Notes under the pieces: generated by a model
What the model was told of the DNA's origin: nothing
Database searches by the model: none
What the model saw: only the letters and a program-made list of their open reading frames with translations
Position numbers and translations under genes: made by a program
Assembly (NCBI GenBank): GCA_964447335.1
Contig: CAYUSA010000009.1
Location: forward strand, 1 to 64,000
DNA: 64,000 nt
Source: HRBIN12 sp964447335
GTDB taxonomy: Bacteria; Actinomycetota; UBA4738; HRBIN12
Reading direction: 5' to 3'
Shown here: one piece after another, positions 47,772 to 54,848 of the stretch
Numbering within the stretch: position 1 is the first letter of the stretch
Layout of the letters: the number at the start of each line of letters is the position of its first letter

Positions 47772-49262
47772 CTACGACGAGCCGCCGACACCGAGCGCCT
47801 CGGCTCCGTAGGCGGCGACGATGCGCGAGAGCTCCTGTGCCGTCGCGTCGTCGAGGGGTTCGGGCTCGTGCTCCGCGAGGAGCCGTCGCACCTCCGCGAG
47901 CGCGACGTCGGCCGGGTCCGGCTCCCCGGCGGTCTCCCACGCCTCCCACGAGGAGCGGTCCATGTACGTCGCCCGCCAGAGCTCGCTCATGTGCTGCAGC
48001 GTGTGGGGCTCGGCCAGGAAGTGGCCTTCGGGTCCCACATGCTCGACCACGTCGAGACCGAGGTGTGCATCGTCGAAGGCGTAACCCTCCGCCCACCGGG
48101 CCACGGAGCCGAACAGCTCGCAGTCGAGCAGCAGCTGGGCCGGCGAGAACACGTTGGCGGCGTAGAGGCTGCCGGCGCCGTTGAACAGGTCGGCCGGCAT
48201 GAACACGCTCTTGGCGGCCGTGAGGGCTGCCTGCGCTCCGGCCTGCCAGTTCGATCGCTTGGCGCCGGTCCCGAGCATCCCGGTCGCGCATGGGAGGTCG
48301 AGCGCGCGGAGCACCTGCGTGCACGCCATCGCGGCGAACGAGTCGTCCGGTCCCGCCGCGAGGTTGAGCGCACCCGAGCGCAGGTCCATCGTCGAGGGGT
48401 ACCCGGTGCAGATCGCCTTCGCGCCGGGCGCCATCGTCTGCAGGATGGCGAGTCCGGAGAGGATCTCGGCGATCGTCAGCGTGAGCAGACCCGCCACGGT
48501 GCCGGGAGCGGTGGCGCACGCCATGGCCATGGAGACGATCGAGATGGGGATGCCCGCCTCCGCGTAGACCTCGAACGCGTCGATCGGTCCCTCGTCCCAG
48601 AACAGCGGGCTGATGATGCACTGGATGCTCGACAGGATGGGGCGCGCGCGCAGCGCATCGGCACCGCCGGCCACCGTCCGACACAGCTCCACGACGCCGC
48701 GCGCGGTGACGGCGTCGGTCCCCGAACCGGTCTGGAGGTGCTTGGTCGTGTTGTTCAACTGCACCTCGACCTCGTGCAGCGAGCGCACCTCGGCCGGCGT
48801 GTCGCCCGCCGACACGGAGCGCCACAGGAACCCGATCTCGGGCAGCGCGTCCGCGAGACGCGTGATCTGCCCCAGGTCGGCTTTCGTGGACGCGCGACGC
48901 CGTCCGGTGTCGAGGTCGATCACCTGCGGGGCGCAGCCGTCCGGCGACAGGTACCCGTGCGCCCCGTCGATCGCCAGGTCTCGGTCGGGACGGCGGCCTG
49001 CCAGCGTGTAGTGGCGGGGCGCGAGCGCGCGCTTCTCCTCCACGAAGTCGGGGGCGAAGCGGATGCGTCCGTGCTCGAAGTCGACGTCCTGGCCGTGGTC
49101 GGCCATGAGCTTCAGCAGCTTCGCGCTGTTCGTCGCGATGCCGGTTCGCTGCAGGATCTGCAGGGCGCCTTCGCGGATGCGCCTGACCTGGTCGGGCGTG
49201 AGCACCTCGACGTGGTACTTGAGCGGGAGCGAGCGGATGGGCCCGGGTGTCTCGATCGTCAT
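47772..49262 (-). CDS. MttB-family (non-pyrrolysine) methylamine/betaine:corrinoid methyltransferase
   Basis: A 496-residue member of the trimethylamine methyltransferase superfamily (pfam MTTB). Landmarks are LTPDQVRRIREGALQILQRT, SLHEVEVQLNNTTKHLQTGS, CIISPLFWDEGPIDAFEVYA and MLGTGAKRSNWQAGAQAALT. No in-frame amber codon interrupts it, so it is a non-Pyl member such as the glycine-betaine demethylases. No cognate corrinoid protein is visible nearby. It follows an SRPBCC gene by 50 bp on the same strand. Confidence 0.9.
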   Translation of the reverse strand: MTIETPGPIRSLPLKYHVEVLTPDQVRRIREGALQILQRTGIATNSAKLLKLMADHGQDVDFEHGRIRFAPDFVEEKRALAPRHYTLAGRRPDRDLAIDGAHGYLSPDGCAPQVIDLDTGRRRASTKADLGQITRLADALPEIGFLWRSVSAGDTPAEVRSLHEVEVQLNNTTKHLQTGSGTDAVTARGVVELCRTVAGGADALRARPILSSIQCIISPLFWDEGPIDAFEVYAEAGIPISIVSMAMACATAPGTVAGLLTLTIAEILSGLAILQTMAPGAKAICTGYPSTMDLRSGALNLAAGPDDSFAAMACTQVLRALDLPCATGMLGTGAKRSNWQAGAQAALTAAKSVFMPADLFNGAGSLYAANVFSPAQLLLDCELFGSVARWAEGYAFDDAHLGLDVVEHVGPEGHFLAEPHTLQHMSELWRATYMDRSSWEAWETAGEPDPADVALAEVRRLLAEHEPEPLDDATAQELSRIVAAYGAEALGVGGSS

Positions 49263-49312
49263 CTGGCATCACCTCGGTGCCTCGGTGAGGCGAACGCGCT
49301 CCTGACCTGGTT

Positions 49313-49738
49313 CTAGGTCTCGGCTTCCACGAGGTCCTTGATGTTCCCGATGCTCCGCTCCATGAGGCCGGTGAGCAAGCTCGGATCGGTCGACTCGCCC
49401 ATCCCGGAGATATCGACGCTGACGGTGAGCAGGGTGCGGCCCGGTCCGTCTGCCTCGAAGGTGGCCCGCCCGTGCATCTCCATGGGTCCATCGTGGATCG
49501 CCAGGCCTATCGCCCGTTCGGGATCGAACTCCACGACCTCCATCGTTCCCTCGACGGGGGTGCCGGAGCGGGAGTTGCGCCTCCGGATGACCGTCCCGAC
49601 CCCGATCGGGCCGTAGGACTCTTGCTCGAGCTCCATGTCCGGATCCCAACGGGGATGGTTGCGGACGTGCTCGACGGCGTAGAAGCGCCAGACGTCGGCT
49701 ACCGGGCGGTCGATCACCTTCGAAACCTCGACCTTCAT
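49313..49738 (-). CDS. SRPBCC (START-like) domain protein
   Basis: A 141-residue polyketide-cyclase/START-like protein with a hydrophobic ligand cavity. MKVEVSKVIDRPVADVWRFY is the standard opening, then NHPRWDPDMELEQESYGPIG and a C-terminal long helix (SLLTGLMERSIGNIKDLVEA). ATG 49738 is used; the in-frame 75 codons upstream are not protein-like. Function unknown. Confidence 0.88.
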   Translation of the reverse strand: MKVEVSKVIDRPVADVWRFYAVEHVRNHPRWDPDMELEQESYGPIGVGTVIRRRNSRSGTPVEGTMEVVEFDPERAIGLAIHDGPMEMHGRATFEADGPGRTLLTVSVDISGMGESTDPSLLTGLMERSIGNIKDLVEAET

Positions 49739-49835
49739 GCGTGCGCACCTCCTGCTCAGAGATGTCGGGTCGGATCCGCGCAGGGGATCGCCATCCGCCG
49801 GACCATAGCGCACCGCCGAAGTATCCGGGCGGTCG

Positions 49836-50231
49836 TCAGGAAGGCCACTCGTTCTCGGCGATGCGAGCTTCGATGAGCCGTCGAACGAGCGCGTCGGGCA
49901 GCGGCGCGTCGGGTGGGAAGCGGATCGTGCCCTTGCCGGTGTCGTACCCCGCGAGCTCGTCACGGTGCGCCTCCATGACGCCGGTGCTCATCAGGTAGAA
50001 GGAGCAGTGGTTCTTCGTCGCTCCGAACCCCACGAGGGGACGCCCGTGCAGCCTGCACGTCGGGATCCCAAAGCTGATGCGCTCCGTCACCTCTGGTGCG
50101 ACCGCCTTGATCGCCGCGCGGAGCGTCATGAGCGCCCGGCGCTGATCCTCGGGGAGGGCGGCGAGGTAGGCGTCCACGTCGGCCGCCCCAGCAGGGGCCG
50201 TCGCTCCATCGTCGCCATGACGCTTCGGCAT
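49836..50231 (-). CDS. DUF1801 (YdhG-like) protein
   Basis: A 131-residue protein of the YdhG/YjbR-like DUF1801 family: DVDAYLAALPEDQRRALMTL, RISFGIPTCRLHGRPLVGFG and NHCSFYLMS, then GKGTIRFPPDAPLPDALVRR. These small domains are sometimes linked to iron or DNA-associated roles, but no activity is established. It is a single gene between the hydantoinase operon and the SRPBCC gene. Confidence 0.88.
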   Translation of the reverse strand: MPKRHGDDGATAPAGAADVDAYLAALPEDQRRALMTLRAAIKAVAPEVTERISFGIPTCRLHGRPLVGFGATKNHCSFYLMSTGVMEAHRDELAGYDTGKGTIRFPPDAPLPDALVRRLIEARIAENEWPS

Positions 50232-50328
50232 CGGTCATCCCTCTGGTATCGGTGGGCGAAAACGCATCCTAGCGGAGCGCTCGAACAGCCACTCCCGGTC
50301 TGCGACACACGGCTAGCGACACCGTGGC

Positions 50329-51702
50329 TCAGGTGCTGAGGCGGCTCCTCGGCAGGAACTTCCCCTGCCCGGGCTTGCCGTGGTACTCGCCGCCCTCGAC
50401 GAGCACCTGCCCGCGCTGCATCACGGTCTCGGGCAGCCCGTGAACCGTCATGCCCTCGTAGCAGGAGTAGTCCACGTTCATGTGGTGGGTCTCCGCGGAG
50501 ATGACCCGCTCGTGCTTGGGGTCGAAGACCACGATGTCGGCGTCCGATCCCGGCGCGATCGTCCCCTTGCGCGGGTACAGGCCGAACATCTTCGCGGGGG
50601 TGGTGGCGACCAGCTCGACGAACCGGTTCAGCCCGATGTGCCCCCTCTCGACACCCTGGTAGATCAGCGTGAACCGGTCCTCGACCGAGGGCAGGCCGTT
50701 CGGGATCTTGGAGAAGTCGTCCTTGCCGAGCTCCTTCTGGCCCTTGTAGTTGAAGGGCGCGTGGTCGGTCGAGACGATGCTCAGGTCGCCGGCGCGGAGC
50801 CCGGCCCACAGGTCCTCCTGGTGATCGGCCGGCCGAAGCGGCGGCGAGCACACGTACTTCGCCCCCTCGAAGCCCGGCCTCGCCATGTCGTCGGAGCTCA
50901 GGTACAGGTACTGGGGGCACGTCTCGGCGAACGCGGGGAGCCCGCGATCCCGCGCCTCGCGCACGGCGTTCAGCCCGTCGCGCGAGGACAGGTGCACGAT
51001 GTACGCGGGGGCGCCCGCGAGCTCCGCGAGCTTGAACGCGCGGTGGACCGCCTCGCCCTCCATCGAGGCCGGCCGCGACAGCCCGTGGTACTTCGGCTCG
51101 AGCTTGCCCTCCTCGACATACCGATGCACCAGCACGTCGATCGGCCCGCCGTTCTCCGCGTGCATCATGATCAGCGCGCCCGAGTCCGCGGCGCGCTGCA
51201 TCGTTCGGAAGATCGACGCGTCGTCAAGCATGAAGACGCCCGGGTACGCCATGAAGAGCTTGAAGGAGGTCACGCCCTCCCCGACCAGCTCGTCCATCTC
51301 CCTCAGGACCTGGTCGTTCACCTCCTTCACGATCATGTGGAACCCGTAGTCGATCGAGGAGGTCTGCGCTTTCTCGAACCACAGCTCGAGGCCCGGTCGG
51401 AGACCCTCGCCGGTCCCCTGCAGGGCGAAGTCCACGATCGTGGTCGTCCCCCCGAACGCGGCGGCGCGCGAGCCCGTCTCGAAGTCGTCCGAGCAGGAGC
51501 TCCCGCCGAAGGGCAGGTCCATGTGCGTGTGCACGTCGACCCCGCCCGGCATCACGTACCGGCCGGTCGCGTCGATCGTCCTGTCGGCCTCGACGCTCAT
51601 CCCGACCCCGATCGCGGCGACCTTCTCGTCCTCGATGACGACGTCGGCCTTGACCGCGTCCGTCGCCGTCACGAGCGTCCCGTTCCGGATCAGCGTCCTC
51701 AT
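50329..51702 (-). CDS. Dihydropyrimidinase/D-hydantoinase
   Basis: A 457-residue cyclic amidohydrolase. Binuclear metal ligands are visible: GGVDVHTHMDLPFGG (HxH), GVTSFKLFMAYPG (Lys to be carboxylated), IMMHAENGG and YIVHLSSRDG (His), and SIVSTDHAPFNYKGQKE (Asp). It opens dihydrouracil or hydantoin rings. The ATG overlaps the end of the ureidopropionase gene by 4 bp, so the two steps of reductive pyrimidine breakdown are co-expressed. Confidence 0.94.
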   Translation of the reverse strand: MRTLIRNGTLVTATDAVKADVVIEDEKVAAIGVGMSVEADRTIDATGRYVMPGGVDVHTHMDLPFGGSSCSDDFETGSRAAAFGGTTTIVDFALQGTGEGLRPGLELWFEKAQTSSIDYGFHMIVKEVNDQVLREMDELVGEGVTSFKLFMAYPGVFMLDDASIFRTMQRAADSGALIMMHAENGGPIDVLVHRYVEEGKLEPKYHGLSRPASMEGEAVHRAFKLAELAGAPAYIVHLSSRDGLNAVREARDRGLPAFAETCPQYLYLSSDDMARPGFEGAKYVCSPPLRPADHQEDLWAGLRAGDLSIVSTDHAPFNYKGQKELGKDDFSKIPNGLPSVEDRFTLIYQGVERGHIGLNRFVELVATTPAKMFGLYPRKGTIAPGSDADIVVFDPKHERVISAETHHMNVDYSCYEGMTVHGLPETVMQRGQVLVEGGEYHGKPGQGKFLPRSRLST

Positions 51703-52544
51703 GGCAGCAGCTCCGTCAGCTCGCCGTAGGTCTCGGGACGCCGGTCCCGCATGAACTGCCAGGTGTCCCGAACCTCACGGATCATGTCCATGTCCAGGTC
51801 GTGGACCAGCACCTCGTCCTCGGAGTCCGAGGCCCGCGCGACGATCTGCCCTCGCGGATCGCAGAAGTAGGAGGAGCCGTAGAAGCGCGCGCTCGACAGC
51901 GGCTCCTCGACGCCGACCCGGTTGATCGCCGCGATCCAGTAGCCGTTCGCGACCGCGTGGGCCGGCTGCTCGAGCTCCCACAGGTACTTCGAGAGCGACT
52001 CGACGGTCGCCGACGGGTTGAACACGAGCTCCGCGCCCTTCAGGCCGACCTGCCGCGCGACCTCCGGGAAGTGCCGGTCGTAGCAGATGATCAGGCCGAT
52101 CTTGCCGACCGAGGTGTCGAAGACCGGGTACCCGAGGTTGCCGGGCTTGAAGTAGAACTTCTCCCAGAAGCACGGCCCGACGTGCGGGATGTGCGTCTTG
52201 CGGTACGTGCCGAGGAGGGTGCCGTCGGTCTCGATCACGGCCGCCGCGTTGTAGTAGACGCCGGTCTGCGCCTCCTCGAACCACGGGACCACGAGCACCA
52301 TCGCGTGCTCCTTCGCGACCTCGCGCATCCTCGTCATCGTGGGGCCGTCCACCGGTTCCGCGGTCCGGTACCACTTCGGATCCTGCTCGGCGGGGAAATA
52401 GGGGCCGTGGAAGATCTCCTGCAGGCAGGTCACCTTCGCGCCCTCGGCCGCGGCCTTGGCGATGAGCCCGACGTGCTTGTCGATCGCCTCCTCCTTCGGC
52501 ATGTTCGCGTAGCACTGGATCACCGCCGCCCTCACGGTCCTCAT
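51699..52544 (-). CDS. Beta-ureidopropionase/N-carbamoyl amidohydrolase
   Basis: A 281-residue nitrilase-superfamily enzyme of the N-carbamoyl-amidohydrolase type. Triad: TCLQEIFHGPYFPAEQD (Glu), LGTYRKTHIPHVGPCFWEKF (Lys) and IGLIICYDRHFPEVAR (Cys). It splits N-carbamoyl-beta-alanine into beta-alanine, CO2 and ammonia, the step after dihydropyrimidinase. AAGGAGG precedes ATG 52544, 11 bp after the LLM gene. Confidence 0.93.
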   Translation of the reverse strand: MRTVRAAVIQCYANMPKEEAIDKHVGLIAKAAAEGAKVTCLQEIFHGPYFPAEQDPKWYRTAEPVDGPTMTRMREVAKEHAMVLVVPWFEEAQTGVYYNAAAVIETDGTLLGTYRKTHIPHVGPCFWEKFYFKPGNLGYPVFDTSVGKIGLIICYDRHFPEVARQVGLKGAELVFNPSATVESLSKYLWELEQPAHAVANGYWIAAINRVGVEEPLSSARFYGSSYFCDPRGQIVARASDSEDEVLVHDLDMDMIREVRDTWQFMRDRRPETYGELTELLP

Positions 52545-52555
52545 CGCTTCCTCCT

Positions 52556-53548
52556 TCACCTGAACGCGGGGATCAGCTCCCGGCCGAAGCTCCTGATCAG
52601 CCCGGCGGGGTCGTCGACCATCGAGTAGATGTTGAACTGGTCCACACCGAGCGCCTCGAGCTCGCGCAGCTTCGCCAGGCACCGCTCCCGCGAGCCGAGC
52701 ACGCAGAAGCGGTCCACGACCTCGTCGGTCACGAACGAGGCGTGCTCGGCGCCGGTCCTGCCATGGTCCGCGTAGTCGTAGTGGTCGCGCGCCTCGATGA
52801 ACTCGGTCAGCTCCAGCGGGAGCTCGGTCGAGGCGTAGCGCTGGACGAGGTCGACGACGTGGTTCGACACCATCGCCGGGAACCAGCGGACCTGCTCCCG
52901 AGCCGCCTCCAGGTCGTCGGTCACGTACGCGGGAGCGGCGCTCATGATCTGGATGTCGTCGAACGAGCGGCCCGCCTCCTCGGCGCCCTCGCGCACGTAC
53001 CGCAGCGACCACTCGATGATGTAGGGGTCCGCGAGCTGCATGATGAGCCCGTCGGCCACGCGCCCCGCCGCCCGGAGCGCCTTCGGCCCGTAGGCGGCGA
53101 CCCATACCGGGAGCGTCCCGCTCGCCCACTTCAGCCGGAGCGGGGTGCCCTCGTAGTCGATCTCGCGCCCCTCCGCCAGATCGCGGATCTGCCGGCAGGC
53201 CTGCTCCATGTGCTCGACGGTCACGGGCGGCTTGCCGATCACGCGTCGGGCGCTGTCGCCACGGCCCATCCCGACCACCATGCGCCCGCCGGAGATCTCG
53301 TTCAGCGTGGCGAGCGCGCTGGCCGTCACGGTGATGTCCCGCGTGGCCGGGTTCGTCACGCAGGGTCCGATCCTGACCCGCTCCGTGTTCACGGCGATCA
53401 GCGTGAAGACCGGGTAGACGTCCTGCCACAGGATGTGGGAGTCCCAGGCCCAGACGTAGTCGAACCCGTTCCCCTCGGCCAGCTTCGCCAGCTCGACCAC
53501 CCGCGAGGGCGGCGGGTCCAGCATGAACGTGACGCCGAAGGAGAGCAT
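52556..53548 (-). CDS. LLM-class (F420-dependent-type) oxidoreductase
   Basis: A 330-residue luciferase-like TIM-barrel oxidoreductase: FDYVWAWDSHILWQDVYPVF, RIGPCVTNPATRDITVTASA and EISGGRMVVGMGRGDSARRV. It resembles the F420-dependent subgroup often found with hydantoinase genes. It could reduce a pyrimidine or oxidise an intermediate for the two hydrolases encoded downstream. ATG 53548 is used; the 98 codons before it are non-coding in appearance. Confidence 0.9.
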   Translation of the reverse strand: MLSFGVTFMLDPPPSRVVELAKLAEGNGFDYVWAWDSHILWQDVYPVFTLIAVNTERVRIGPCVTNPATRDITVTASALATLNEISGGRMVVGMGRGDSARRVIGKPPVTVEHMEQACRQIRDLAEGREIDYEGTPLRLKWASGTLPVWVAAYGPKALRAAGRVADGLIMQLADPYIIEWSLRYVREGAEEAGRSFDDIQIMSAAPAYVTDDLEAAREQVRWFPAMVSNHVVDLVQRYASTELPLELTEFIEARDHYDYADHGRTGAEHASFVTDEVVDRFCVLGSRERCLAKLRELEALGVDQFNIYSMVDDPAGLIRSFGRELIPAFR

Positions 53549-53857
53549 CGGCCCCTTTCGCTCTGGCTCGTGGTCCGCTCGACGACGCCGCTGGGGCGGC
53601 GCGCCCGTGCTGGTCCACCCTAGCCCAAGCCGCCGAGGGCGGGGGCGCTCGTGCGGGTGCTCGCGGGGCGGCGGCGCCGGTCGTGCCGGCGGTTGACTTC
53701 GCCCTTGTGTGATGAGGTACCCCATCACCCATCGGTGGACGTCAGCGCCCACCGGAAGGGAGGGGGCGACATGGCGATCGCGCCGAAGCAGGGCCCGACC
53801 CTTGGAACTGCCGCTCGAGCGCGAGGGATCGGTCGAGGTCATCCACGGGGGACGAGG
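53549..53857. other. Intergenic stretch upstream of the pyrimidine operon
   Basis: No gene is supported in these 309 bp. A near-palindrome around a KpnI-type core (TGATGAGGTACCCCATCA, 53710-53727, one mismatched pair) is the only candidate regulatory site for the LLM-ureidopropionase-hydantoinase operon. Confidence 0.4.
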
Positions 53858-54475
53858 CTACCCGAGAGGACTGGTCGGCCCCCGGAGTGCCGCCGCGACC
53901 CGTCGTCGGACGCGGCTATCGATCGACCGCATCGCCTGCCCGAGCCGGGGGTCGGTCCGCTCGATCTCACGGATGCGTCGCAGCACGTAGCGCCGGTCGA
54001 TCCGGTCGAACGCTCCGGCCGCGACCGCGAGCGCCGAGCGGAACTCGAGGCTCTCGTCCGTCCACGGCGCCGTGGCTTGGCGCAGCCGGTCCACGTACAG
54101 GTCGTCGACGCCGATCATCGCGACGGTCCCGCGGTCGATCCGAACACGCTCGATCCGGCTCTCGTCGCCGTCGATCCGGCTCTCGGGGAACTCGACCGCG
54201 ACCCTCGACGCGTCGTGGAACCAATGACGCCCTCGCTTGCGGAAGCCGAGGGTGCGCAGCAGCTTCGGCTCCCCGTCTCGCAGCCACCCGCACACGTCGA
54301 GGTCGGTCTCGTGGTACGGCGCGCCGGAGTGGAACTCCTCGGCGGTTCCGCCGACCACCACGGGTTCGATCTCGAGCACCTCGCGGAGGGCGGCCGCCAC
54401 GAGGAGGTGCCGTCGGAGGCGGTCCCGCTCCCGGGCGGCGTGCTCGAGCAGCGCCTCAGCGCGCGAAACGGTCAC
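53858..54475 (-). CDS. Nucleotidyltransferase-fold protein, toxin-like partner of XRE regulator
   Basis: A 205-residue NTase-like protein. VVVGGTAEEFHSGAPYHETD followed by LDVCGWL matches the GG...DxD metal/nucleotide motif of minimal nucleotidyltransferases (DUF6036-like). It overlaps the XRE gene by 20 bp. XRE plus NTase pairs behave as toxin-antitoxin or MNT-type modules in other bacteria; here the NTase would be the toxin. It is smaller than the AbiEii proteins and not closely similar to them. Confidence 0.8.
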   Translation of the reverse strand: MTVSRAEALLEHAARERDRLRRHLLVAAALREVLEIEPVVVGGTAEEFHSGAPYHETDLDVCGWLRDGEPKLLRTLGFRKRGRHWFHDASRVAVEFPESRIDGDESRIERVRIDRGTVAMIGVDDLYVDRLRQATAPWTDESLEFRSALAVAAGAFDRIDRRYVLRRIREIERTDPRLGQAMRSIDSRVRRRVAAALRGPTSPLG

Positions 54476-54809
54476 GGGTCAGGCCGTCGGCCAACAGGCT
54501 CTCGGCCTCGGCGGGCGTGGGGTCGCGCTCCCAGGGATCGAACTCGTACTCGCCGAGCACCTTGCGGACCCGCTCCCGAAGCTCGCGCCGGGAGGGGCGG
54601 CGCCGCGGCGCACCGAGCGTCAGCGTGAGGGGTTCTCCCGTGGCCTCCGCGAGCCGTGCCAGCAGGTCGAGGCCGGGGAGCGTCCGCCCGGTCTCGATCT
54701 TCGAGAGGGCCGCCTGCGTGGTGCCGAGACGATCCGCGAGCTCGACCTGCGTCAACCCCGCCTCGCGTCGACGCTTCGCCACGATCCTGCCGATATCCGA
54801 CGTGTTCAT
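54456..54809 (-). CDS. XRE-family helix-turn-helix regulator (antitoxin candidate)
   Basis: A 117-residue protein with a clear XRE HTH (about residues 8-62: KRRREAGLTQVELADRLGTT, QAALSKIETGRTLPGLDLLA) and a C-terminal tail (ELRERVRKVLGEYEFDPWER) that could bind the NTase. ATG 54809 lies 6 nt after TAGGCT, a leaderless -10, with TTGCTA 17 bp further upstream; GTG 54815 is an alternative. It should bind the 22-bp palindrome just upstream. Confidence 0.88.
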   Translation of the reverse strand: MNTSDIGRIVAKRRREAGLTQVELADRLGTTQAALSKIETGRTLPGLDLLARLAEATGEPLTLTLGAPRRRPSRRELRERVRKVLGEYEFDPWERDPTPAEAESLLADGLTRDRFAR

Positions 54810-54826
54810 AGCCACAGCCTAGCGGC

Positions 54827-54848
54827 GATATTGCTATATAGCAATATC
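54827..54848. promoter_or_regulatory. Perfect 22-bp palindrome, operator of XRE-NTase module
   Basis: A perfect, uninterrupted 22-bp palindrome (left half GATATTGCTAT) covers the -35 region of the XRE promoter. It is the longest perfect palindrome I noticed and is A/T-rich against a GC-rich background. It also begins inside the last codons of the ABC exporter gene. Confidence 0.75.

Noticed and set aside
47772..49262. Pyrrolysine (amber) readthrough in the MttB-family gene
   Set aside because: The frame is open over its whole length with no internal TAG.
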